Positions 19,800 to 31,788 of a stretch of DNA of 64,000 nucleotides are shown in pieces. The notes below the pieces were generated by a model. It worked only from the letters and a program-made list of their open reading frames with translations. It had not been told where the DNA came from and did not search any database. The position numbers and the translations under genes were made by a program. This DNA is from Frigoriglobus tundricola (lineage in GTDB: Bacteria; Planctomycetota; Planctomycetia; Gemmatales; Gemmataceae): the NCBI RefSeq assembly GCF_013128195.2, contig NZ_CP053452.2:1364001-1428000 (forward strand), written 5' to 3'. The number at the start of each line of letters is the position of its first letter. The stretch's first letter is position 1.

Positions 19800-20795
19800 A
19801 TGATCGTCATCCAGCCGCACACCGCCTGTGTGAATGTCGCCGCGTTCACCCCGAACGGGCGCTCGCTCGCGTCCGTCTCACAGGACGGCTGGGCGAAGGT
19901 GTGGGACCCGGCGGCCCTCCACACCGGCCGACCGCTCTGGGAGGTGGACGCCGAAACCGACGAGGGCGACGGGGCCGGTTGGCGGTTAAATTCCGGGCTG
20001 TCGCACGCGCAGTTCACCGCGGACGGCAAGTGGCTCATTACCAGCGGATGGGGCCGGCACCTGCGGGCGTGGGACGCGAAAACGGGCAAGCCGAAGTGGG
20101 AGGTCCATAAGCCGGACGGGTACGGCGGCGTCGGAACCCTCGTCGTTTCGCGCGACGGCACGCGGGTGGCGTTCGCCGGCGGGTACATCGGCATCCCGGA
20201 GCGGGTGTTCGTACTGGATACGAAGACCCACACGGTCGTGAAAACGCTCCGGGGGCACGACAACGCGTGCGGCGCGCTCGCGGCCGGACCGGAGGGGCTG
20301 GCCTCCGGCGGCGCCGACAAGCACGTGAAATTCTGGTCGTGGGACACCGGCCGGTGCTACCACGACCTCGCCCTCCGGGGCGTCGTGCGCGGGCTCGTGT
20401 TCTCACCGGACGGCAGCCGGTTGGCCGCCGCGGGCGGGTCGGCGGTGTTCGTGTGGGACATGGTAGCGCCGACGCGTGGCACCCGGAGGGGGCGGGAGGA
20501 CCCCGCGGCGGGTGCCGCAGCAAAGAAGGGCCGACGCAAGCCCGGTGGGCTGCGGCAGTTCCGCGGCCACACCGATCAGATCCAGTGCCTCGACTTCGCA
20601 CCGGACGGCGCCACGATCGCCTCGTCCGCCCACGACGGGACCGTCCGCATCTGGGACCCGGCGAGCGGGGCCGAGCTCCGGGCGTTCGCCCCCCAGGTGG
20701 GCAAGCTGCACCACGTCGCGTTCGCCCCGGACGGTCTGACGCTCGCGTTCACCAGCGAAAGGGGGCACCTGGGCGTCCTCGACCTGGACGGCTGA
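19800..20795 (+). CDS. WD40 repeat protein, copy 2 of a tandem pair
   Basis: A 331-residue paralogue of the preceding gene. Both begin IVI plus a short linker and end GHLGVLDLDG, and both are followed by a spacer containing GGTAGAATGCCG and GGACGCCCCATGA. This copy has an insertion rich in Arg, Gly and Ala (about residues 222-250) between two blades. A single seven-bladed propeller is the likely fold. No enzyme motif is present. Confidence 0.8.
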   Translation: MIVIQPHTACVNVAAFTPNGRSLASVSQDGWAKVWDPAALHTGRPLWEVDAETDEGDGAGWRLNSGLSHAQFTADGKWLITSGWGRHLRAWDAKTGKPKWEVHKPDGYGGVGTLVVSRDGTRVAFAGGYIGIPERVFVLDTKTHTVVKTLRGHDNACGALAAGPEGLASGGADKHVKFWSWDTGRCYHDLALRGVVRGLVFSPDGSRLAAAGGSAVFVWDMVAPTRGTRRGREDPAAGAAAKKGRRKPGGLRQFRGHTDQIQCLDFAPDGATIASSAHDGTVRIWDPASGAELRAFAPQVGKLHHVAFAPDGLTLAFTSERGHLGVLDLDG

Positions 20796-20835
20796 CCCCC
20801 GGGGCAATTGGTAGAATGCCGGTGGAGGACGCCCC

Positions 20836-21093
20836 ATGACCAACGCGTATGTAGTAACGGGCACACTGACCGACCCGCAGACGGTGCGCCTGGACGAACC
20901 GTTGCCGCTCTCGGGGGGAACGGTCCGGGTGGTGATCGAGGCGACACCGGCACCGGCCGAATCTCCGAAACAATCGTTGCACGAATATCTCGCCGGGCTA
21001 CGGCAGCGCCCAGCCGCGCGCGGCCACGTCCCGCGCTCGGCAGAAGAGATTCGGGCTCATATTCGTGAGGAACGCGCCAGTTGGGAGGACTGA
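20836..21093 (+). CDS. antitoxin-like protein of a VapBC-type pair
   Basis: The 85-residue protein has an N-terminal beta segment (VVTGTLTDPQTVRLDEPLPL) and a C-terminal helical tail (SAEEIRAHIREERASWED) like small antitoxins paired with PIN toxins. The next frame begins one base after its stop and encodes a PIN-domain sequence, which is the main reason for the call. An AbrB-like fold is possible. Its toxin partner carries a nonsense codon, so the antitoxin may now be free of its original job. Confidence 0.65.
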   Translation: MTNAYVVTGTLTDPQTVRLDEPLPLSGGTVRVVIEATPAPAESPKQSLHEYLAGLRQRPAARGHVPRSAEEIRAHIREERASWED

Positions 21094-21094
21094 C

Positions 21095-21484
21095 GTGCGC
21101 GCCTAACTCGATTCGGTCCTCATCATTTATCTGGTCGAGCAGAACCAGCAGTTCGCGACAGACGTGGAAAACTGGCTCGTCAAGAACCCGTGTGCCATCG
21201 TGTCGAGCGATTTGGTGCGGATGGAATGCCTGGTCCTGCCGGTTCGCAACAACGACACCGCGAGAATCACCGAGATTGAGACGTTCTTCCGGTCGCGCGT
21301 TGCCGAGATCCGTCCCTTGACGCGTGCGGTGTTCGACCGGGCCACACTGATCCGCGCGAGGACCAAGATCAACACGCCGGATGCGTTGAATCTCGCCGCC
21401 GCGGTCGAAGCCGGGGGCGACGTGTTCCTCACCAGCGATCAGCAACTCCAGACGTTCACCGGCATCACCGTCGAGGTCATCTGA
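21095..21484 (+). pseudogene. PIN-domain (VapC-like) toxin with a stop at codon 4
   Basis: From GTG 21095 the frame reads VRA, then TAA at 21104-21106, then LDSVLIIYLVEQNQQF, which is the usual start of a PIN RNase with its first catalytic Asp. A typical family member has Tyr where the TAA stands, so one base change (TAC or TAT to TAA) probably ended translation. The rest is intact: RMECLVLPVR with a conserved Glu, and INTPDALNLAAAVEAGGDVFLTSD with the other acidic residues. Reinitiation at GTG 21164 would give 106 residues lacking the first Asp. It is likely inactive unless the stop is misread or suppressed. Confidence 0.75.
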
Positions 21485-21491
21485 TCCACCC

Positions 21492-23504
21492 ATGAACACC
21501 CACGGCTTCTTACGCGTCGCGGCGGCCTGTCCGGAACTGCGGGTCGCCGACTGCCCGTTCAACGCCGACCGGACCCTCGCCCTGATGGCCCGCGCCGAGG
21601 GGCAGGGCGTGAACCTGCTCGTGTTCCCCGAGTGCGGGCTGACCGGGTACACGTGCGGCGACCTGTTCCACCTCCAGCCGCTCCAGCGGGCCGCCGAGGC
21701 GGCGCTGGAGAAGGTAGTGACGCAGGGCGAGAAGGTGTTCCGCGGCGTCGCGGTCGTGGGGCTGCCGCTCGCCATCGAGGGGCAACTGTTCAACTGCGCC
21801 GCGGTCGTTCACGGCGGGAAGGTGCTCGGCATCGTGCCGAAGACGTACCTGCCGAACTACAAGGAGTTCTACGACGCCCGGTACTTCTGCCCGGCGGACA
21901 ACGCGAACTTCTCCGCCGCGGCGTGCGCCGGCCAGAGCGTCCCGTTCGGCACGAACCTGCTGTTCGACTGCCGCACGATGAGCGGGTTCACGTTCGGCGT
22001 GGAGATCTGCGAGGACCTGTGGATGCCGGTGCCGCCCAGCTCGCTCCAGGCGGTCATGGGCGCCACCGTGTTCGTCAACCTGTCCGCGAGCAACGAGGTG
22101 ATCGGCAAAGCGGGGTACCGGCGGCAACTGGTGAGTTCGCAGTCGGCCCGGTGCATCGGCGGGTACGTGTACGCCTCGTGCGGGGACGGCGAATCGACCA
22201 CGGACATCGTGTTCGGCGGCCACTGTCTCGTGGCCGAGAACGGCGTGGTGCTGGCCGAGTCCGAGCGGTTCGGGCACGGGCAGCAGCTCCTCGTCACCGA
22301 TCTGGACCTCGACCGCCTGCTGCACGACCGCGTGCAGACGAACACGTTCCACGACGCCAACCGCGTGTCCGACCTCGGGCTGGCGAAGTACCGCTCGCTG
22401 TCGTTCGACCTGGAGGCCACGCCCCGGGCGCCGGACCTCCTGCGCCGGGTGGACCCGCACCCGTTTGTCCCGTCGGACCCGGCCACCCGCGACGACCGGT
22501 GCCGCGACATCTTCCAGACGCAGGTGACGGCGCTCGGGCGGCGCCTGTCGCACGTGGGCACGCCGCCGGTGTCCATCGGCGTCTCCGGCGGCCTGGACTC
22601 CACGCTCGCGCTCCTCGTGCTGTGCAAGACGCTCGACGCGCTGTGCATCACCCGCGACCAGGTGCGGGCGCTCACGATGCCGGGGTTCGGGACCACCAAC
22701 CACACGCGGGCGAACGCCGCCGACCTGGCCCGCGCCCTGAACGTGACCCTGCGCGAGGTGGACATCCGCGCCATGTGCCTGGACCAGATGCGGGCGCTCG
22801 GGCACGCCCCGTTCGGCATCCGCCTGGAGGGCGAGTCGGTGGATTCGCTCTGCGACAAGCTGCGGCGGCTGGCCCCGGACGACCTCAGCGACCTGACGTT
22901 CGAGAACACGCAGGCCCGCGTCCGCACGGCGCTGCTGATGAACAGCGGGTTCGTGATCGGCACCGGCGACCTGTCCGAACTGGCGGTCGGCTGGTGCACG
23001 TACAACGCCGACCACATGAGCATGTACAACCCGAACGTGGGCATCCCGAAGACGCTCGTGAAGTTCCTGGTGAAGTGGGCGGCGGAGAACGAGTTCGACG
23101 GGGCCGCCCGCCGGACGCTGCTGACCATCGCGAACACGGAGTTCTCGCCGGAGCTGCTGCCGACCGACGCCGCCGGCGGCATCACACAGGCGACCGAAGC
23201 GTCGGTCGGGCCGTACGAACTGGTCGATTTCTTCCTGTATCACTTTCTGCGGTTCGGCGCGGCGCCCGAAAAGATCCTGTTCCTGGCGGAACGCGCGCCG
23301 TTCGACAAACAGTACACGCCGGACGAGCTGCGCCGCTGGCTGCGGGTGTTCCTGCGGCGGTTCTTCGCGAACCAGTTCAAGCGGAGCTGTCTGCCGGACG
23401 GCCCGAAGGTGGGCTCGGTGAGCGTGTCCCCGCGCGGCGACTGGCGGATGCCGAGCGACGCCGCGGCGCGGGTGTGGCTCGACGCGCTGGAAGGCGGGGA
23501 GTGA
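21492..23504 (+). CDS. nadE: glutamine-dependent NAD+ synthase
   Basis: A 670-residue two-domain enzyme. The N-terminal nitrilase-type glutaminase carries its Glu in VFPECGLTGYTCGD, Lys in IVPKTYLPNY and Cys in GVEICEDLWMP. The C-terminal synthetase has the ATP-pyrophosphatase loop SIGVSGGLDSTLAL near residue 364 and GTGDLSELAVGWCTYNADHMS. It converts deamido-NAD to NAD with ammonia from glutamine. The length equals that of bacterial two-domain NadE proteins. It follows the PIN remnant by seven bases and shares the strand with the NAPRT gene upstream. Confidence 0.92.
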   Translation: MNTHGFLRVAAACPELRVADCPFNADRTLALMARAEGQGVNLLVFPECGLTGYTCGDLFHLQPLQRAAEAALEKVVTQGEKVFRGVAVVGLPLAIEGQLFNCAAVVHGGKVLGIVPKTYLPNYKEFYDARYFCPADNANFSAAACAGQSVPFGTNLLFDCRTMSGFTFGVEICEDLWMPVPPSSLQAVMGATVFVNLSASNEVIGKAGYRRQLVSSQSARCIGGYVYASCGDGESTTDIVFGGHCLVAENGVVLAESERFGHGQQLLVTDLDLDRLLHDRVQTNTFHDANRVSDLGLAKYRSLSFDLEATPRAPDLLRRVDPHPFVPSDPATRDDRCRDIFQTQVTALGRRLSHVGTPPVSIGVSGGLDSTLALLVLCKTLDALCITRDQVRALTMPGFGTTNHTRANAADLARALNVTLREVDIRAMCLDQMRALGHAPFGIRLEGESVDSLCDKLRRLAPDDLSDLTFENTQARVRTALLMNSGFVIGTGDLSELAVGWCTYNADHMSMYNPNVGIPKTLVKFLVKWAAENEFDGAARRTLLTIANTEFSPELLPTDAAGGITQATEASVGPYELVDFFLYHFLRFGAAPEKILFLAERAPFDKQYTPDELRRWLRVFLRRFFANQFKRSCLPDGPKVGSVSVSPRGDWRMPSDAAARVWLDALEGGE

Positions 23505-23666
23505 ACGGCAGTGGAGGCATGGGCGGAGCCGCGACCGGCGGGGAGCGGGCGCGCCGCATTTGGAGTCGGTGTCTGGCCCGCTCCCTGCCGGTCGCCGCTC
23601 GATTGCGCACGCGGCATCGTCACTGATCTCGCCCCTTTTGCTGCACGTTCGGAGCAAGTTCCGCGA

Positions 23667-26069
<2,403 letters not shown>

Positions 26070-26359
26070 GCGGGGACTCCGTGAGTGGCACGGGAGATGA
26101 TACAATAAGCGCTGCTGCCGCGCCTCGTCCCAATCGGGGCGCAGGCGCCGTGAAGGTTCAGGTGCCCGCATCCAGCAGGGATGTATCGGAAAAGCCGATG
26201 GCAGGCTTTTCTGACGAGCGGGGAAGGAACGCCCGAGTAAGTTCACTTCCCCCTCCGGTTGCCCGTACAATATCGTGATCCGCCCGCGGGGCACGCACCC
26301 GCCGGGCGCTACCTCATTGGCGTATCTCGCGGGCCCCCGCCCCGCGCTGAGGATCCGGC

Positions 26360-28414
<2,055 letters not shown>

Positions 28415-28515
28415 TTAGGTGGCGCGAAGTTGCAATCTCTATCCGGGGCGGTTCGACCGCCCAAGCGATTTTTGGGGCTTTTGCGACGTTACTGATCCGC
28501 AGGTAACCAACCCTG

Positions 28516-29096
28516 TTAACCCGTCCTCAGATGTGGGAAGGGCAAATCCGACCCGTCCCACAGGTTCCGAAGGAGGTTCGGGTCGCACCTCAACTCGATG
28601 AGGCGGTCCAGGATCTCGTTATCCAACTCCTTGATCCCGTCGGGCACATAGTTGGCCAGTTGCCCGTACTTGAGCCACGACCAGACCACCTCGACTGGGT
28701 TCAGGTCCGGGGCGTACGCGGGCAACCGCTCCAGGGCGAGGCGCCGGTTCCGTTGCAGGAACGCCCGGATCAGCGGCCCTTGGTGGTTGGATCCACCGTC
28801 CCACAGGACCACCACCTTCCCCCGCAGGTGCGTCAACAGGTCGCGGAGGAACGGAACCACGGCGTCAGCCGTAAAGAACCCGTCCGGGCGGGTGGCGAAG
28901 TACAGCCCCAGGCGCCGGGCCTTCGGGGACATGCTCAGCGCCCCGATGACCGACACCTTCTTCCGGTGCCCCCCGTCCCCGCCGATCACCGGGGTCTGGC
29001 CCCGCACCGCCCAGGACCGGCGGACCAGCGGGTTGAGGAACACACCGGTTTCGTCGATCAAGACGAGGTGGGCGTTCTGGCGCCGGACTTTTTTTT
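28516..29096 (-). CDS. IS630 transposase, catalytic frame (OrfB, by frameshift)
   Basis: This frame continues OrfA after slippage on the A8 run and supplies the DDE triad: LVLIDETGVF, VVVLWDGGSNHQGP and APDLNPVEVVWSWLK. It has no good start of its own, and the longer open frame upstream overlaps OrfA in antiphase, so a fused product is expected. The element looks intact and could be active. Confidence 0.82.
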
Positions 29097-29555
29097 GATC
29101 CGCGGCCAGTCCTTCTGGAGCCACCCCGCGATGGCTTCGGGGTTCCGCTGCTTGGCCCGCCGGGCCGGCTTCTGGGGCGTGTAGTTGCGCTTCGTCAACC
29201 ATTCCCGCAGGTAGTGCGGGTGGAATTTCACCTCCAACTTCTGGAGGATCAGTTGGGCCACCCGCCTGGCCGTCCACAGGTCGGTCCGGAACCCGTGCTT
29301 CGTAGGCGCCTCGGCCAGCCACCCGAGCACCTGCTTTTCCTGCTCGGGGGTCAGGAACGGGGGGCGGCCCGGGTGTGGTTTGGCCGCCAGAGCCGGGTCC
29401 CCATCGGCCTTGTGGGCCCGCACCCACTCGGCCACCGTTTCCCGGTGGACGCCGAGGAACGCGGCCACCTCGGCACGGGACCACCCGTCCGCCACCCGCT
29501 GCACGGCCAAGCGACGACGGGCTTCCAACTCAGCCGCAGTACCTTTAGGTCTCAT
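29058..29555 (-). CDS. IS630 transposase, N-terminal frame (OrfA)
   Basis: The 165 residues hold a helix-turn-helix region (GWSRAEVAAFLGVHRETVAEWV) and the winged-helix type segment up to WPRIKKKSG. The frame ends soon after a run of eight A on the coding strand (29089-29096), which is the likely programmed slip site leading into the DDE frame. It starts at ATG 29555, close to the right end of the element. Confidence 0.85.
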   Translation of the reverse strand: MRPKGTAAELEARRRLAVQRVADGWSRAEVAAFLGVHRETVAEWVRAHKADGDPALAAKPHPGRPPFLTPEQEKQVLGWLAEAPTKHGFRTDLWTARRVAQLILQKLEVKFHPHYLREWLTKRNYTPQKPARRAKQRNPEAIAGWLQKDWPRIKKKSGARTPTSS

Positions 29556-29674
29556 GGAGTAACAGGTTATGATGATTGGGTGAATTGTACAGGGTTGTAA
29601 ACCTGCGGGTCAGTAGAGATCTGATGGCCCGTTCCAATTGGGTTATCTTTGAGTTTAGGGGCATTACAACTTCG

Positions 29675-29730
29675 CTGGCCCAATCTCCACTCACACCAAG
29701 GGGTTTTGGTGTGAGTGGAGATTGGGCCAG
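29675..29730. repeat. 25-bp perfect inverted repeat with 6-base loop
   Basis: Bases 29675-29699 and 29706-29730 are exact reverse complements separated by GGGGTT. It lies 60 bases past the IS630 element and 49 bases before the next gene. The stem is long enough to be a strong terminator, a protein-binding palindrome or a recombination scar. Confidence 0.7.
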
Positions 29731-29778
29731 CAGGGGATTGCTGGTGCCATCTGCCGTATTGTCGAGAGCAACCAAGCG

Positions 29779-30141
29779 ATGTCTGCATCGCCCGACTCCA
29801 GAACGCCGGTCGTTGCTCGCACGCCGAGGGAGGTCATCGACACGGCCATCAGCGAAAATACGAAATGGGATTGGGCAAGGTATTTGATGGCTCTGTTGTT
29901 TACAGTCACCGCAATCGCGTCGCTTGTTTGGGGGGTGTGGTCCAATAATGGTTGGCCAGTCGCGGGCGGAGCGGCGGCCACGGGGGGAGCTTGTTTCATG
30001 ATTCGCCACATCTCCGCTATCTGGAAAGCCAACACGGCACTGCGGATGATCGAACTCTCGTTGAGCGATAAGCGAACAGCAAACGCGGCCCTCGACGACC
30101 TCAGAGCGGTGTACCGGGAAAGTCTCGGAAAAGGGAAGTAA
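29779..30141 (+). CDS. small membrane protein of the ApeA-like island
   Basis: A 120-residue protein from ATG 29779, with no family I recognise. Two hydrophobic stretches are visible (YLMALLFTVTAIASLVWGVW and GGAAATGGACFMI) with a short polar turn between them, then a helical cytoplasmic tail (TALRMIELSLSDKRTANAAL). It is followed after three bases by the next gene. Base composition is lower in GC than flanking core genes, which suggests acquired DNA. It may be a membrane partner of the ApeA-like protein. Confidence 0.6.
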   Translation: MSASPDSRTPVVARTPREVIDTAISENTKWDWARYLMALLFTVTAIASLVWGVWSNNGWPVAGGAAATGGACFMIRHISAIWKANTALRMIELSLSDKRTANAALDDLRAVYRESLGKGK

Positions 30142-30144
30142 ACG

Positions 30145-30444
30145 ATGTGGAATTTATTCGGACCGCGGCGAACGCCTCTATCCGTGGTAAAGGAACTTGT
30201 GGAAGGCTTTGACCAGGGCACAATTGTCTTTCCCTGGCCCGAAGAAGAGACGACAGAGGTCGAGCCAGCACCGGCCTTGAACGTGGTGCCGGTCACGGAT
30301 GGACCGTTTTTGCAGTACCTGCCGACTGCCTTCGAAACTACCCGCCCGAGTCAGCGGAGGAATACTGGTGGAGCCGTTCGAGATCCAAGGTCACTGGTGG
30401 ACTCCGAATCGGCCGGAGCGGTGTCCGGGTACGCTCCGCTGTAA
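30145..30444 (+). CDS. small hypothetical protein, overlaps ApeA-like gene
   Basis: The 99-residue frame starts three bases after the membrane-protein gene and overlaps the ApeA-like gene by 77 bases. The first 60 residues (MWNLFGPRRTPLSVVKELVE, then acidic Pro-rich sequence) look like real protein; the last 30, read over the next gene, look less so. No domain is recognised. It may be a short accessory protein or the result of a frameshift near its end. Confidence 0.5.
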   Translation: MWNLFGPRRTPLSVVKELVEGFDQGTIVFPWPEEETTEVEPAPALNVVPVTDGPFLQYLPTAFETTRPSQRRNTGGAVRDPRSLVDSESAGAVSGYAPL

Positions 30445-31771
30445 CGAGGCGGGCGAACTCCACCTCCATCTCTTCGGCGCCATCGTGGACAGCGACCGCG
30501 CCGTTGGCAATTCTTTCGACATCGTGTACGGCGAGGTTGTGAAACTCGCTGGAGTGAAACGAACAGCTCCCAAGGGCGATTTCGTTACGTTGCTTCATAG
30601 TTTTGTGAGCAGCGAACACCTGAACTCGTCGGGAACGCATACGCAAACCCTCTTCGCAAACCGAGCATTCTTTGGCGATACCCTTCTGCCTTCGGACGCA
30701 GAGTGGATCACTCGCGCGAATTTGCGCATTTCCGGTTTGGCCGGATGGGCATCGGAAGTTACTGGCATCACGAGGGGAGCGGGTTCACTTTTCTCGAAGT
30801 CATGGGTGCGGCCAGAACCGATCCGGATCGGTTTCCCAAAGGGAGAGCTCCTGCTGGGCGCTGCGGTCTCCGCTCCATCTCGTGCCCGGCAGTGGAGCCT
30901 GGAGGAATCTCTGGGGTTCTCTCTGACCTACCATTCGCCGGTAACCGATTCGCAGCTATCGAAAGATGCCTGGGTACTCCAGAATTTTCTAACTTTTGCC
31001 ACCGATCGACCTAATGCCCTGACGCGACTGGAAGTGGACCGAGACGGGGACGAGGGTATGATTCCCATGACAATCCTTGGCCCCGCCGTCTTCGATGACG
31101 CGAGTGCCGCAGAAGGCGTGACACCTCATGAGTTATTGTTCGGTTATGCGGCGGTGAGCAACCGGTTTGAAGACGTGATCCGTTGTTGGTTCGATCTGTC
31201 TGATAAGCACCCCGGAGCATTTGCGATTTATTTCGGTCTCAAGTACAACCCACCGCGGTACTCGGACCTTCGATTTCAGCTCATGGGGCAAGCACTTTCT
31301 CTGTACTACACGGACAATAACGCACGCGGAACCGTGCATCGGTCCACGAACATCTCGTCGGACAGCCTGACAACTTCACTTGACCCACTCGTTCGCGACG
31401 AGCTGGCGCGAACACATCCCTTACTCGTTTTGACGAGCGCCTTGCGAACATTTACCGGCCGTTTCGCAGTCGTATTCGACCCGCTCATTCGCGCCCACGA
31501 TGACAATAGCCGCAGGCCGTTCCTGCAAATGGCAACCCGAACGTTCCAATACGTCATCGGGCGTGAATACGGCGCTCCCGATGAGCCCAAAGGAACGACG
31601 TACCACTGGCTGACGGAACTGCTCGGCTTTCTATGGAAGATCGCGATTCTGAACGATTTAGGCTTCACAACCGAAGAGCAACAAAAACTGCTCGCCCAAA
31701 ACCGAATGTATCAGCACATTCGAGACCAGATCGCGCTTGGGTTCTTTGATCCGGCGCGGTTGAAGCCGTAA
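30368..31771 (+). CDS. ApeA-like protein (candidate anti-phage HEPN family), catalytic motif not intact
   Basis: I start at GTG 30368 because GGAGGA lies eight bases upstream and the domain begins at once (EPFEIQGHWWTPNRPERCPG). That segment, with GDTLLPSDAEWITRANLRIS and SGLAGWAS further on, fits the ApeA N-terminal domain of a known anti-phage family. The C-terminal part has the helical ending of ApeA HEPN domains (HWLTELLGFLWKIAILNDLG). Where an RN-x4-H RNase motif is expected I read RTFQYVIG, so the nuclease site may be lost or moved. The protein has 467 residues. The three-gene island next to an IS is lower in GC than its surroundings. Defence is an inference from family. Confidence 0.6.
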   Translation: MEPFEIQGHWWTPNRPERCPGTLRCNEAGELHLHLFGAIVDSDRAVGNSFDIVYGEVVKLAGVKRTAPKGDFVTLLHSFVSSEHLNSSGTHTQTLFANRAFFGDTLLPSDAEWITRANLRISGLAGWASEVTGITRGAGSLFSKSWVRPEPIRIGFPKGELLLGAAVSAPSRARQWSLEESLGFSLTYHSPVTDSQLSKDAWVLQNFLTFATDRPNALTRLEVDRDGDEGMIPMTILGPAVFDDASAAEGVTPHELLFGYAAVSNRFEDVIRCWFDLSDKHPGAFAIYFGLKYNPPRYSDLRFQLMGQALSLYYTDNNARGTVHRSTNISSDSLTTSLDPLVRDELARTHPLLVLTSALRTFTGRFAVVFDPLIRAHDDNSRRPFLQMATRTFQYVIGREYGAPDEPKGTTYHWLTELLGFLWKIAILNDLGFTTEEQQKLLAQNRMYQHIRDQIALGFFDPARLKP

Positions 31772-31788
31772 CAGGCCCCGACCGCGAC

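Larger units (their letters stand above)
28492..29613 (-). mobile_element. IS630 family element, 1.12 kb, flanked by TA
   Basis: The left end CTGATCCGCAGG (from 28492) and the right end CCTGCGGGTCAG (to 29613) are inverted repeats that stay similar for about 25 bases. Both are bordered by TA (28490-28491 and 29614-29615), the IS630 target duplication. The element encodes a two-frame DDE transposase. It separates ftsH from the lower-GC island. Confidence 0.85.

Noticed and set aside
26070-26359. Small gene in the gap between DUF255 and ftsH
   Set aside because: Short open frames have no family pattern or ribosome site; the gap is divergent promoter DNA.
28505-29200. Separate plus-strand gene (217-residue frame) in IS630
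   Set aside because: Mirror of the transposase catalytic frame; no domain of its own.
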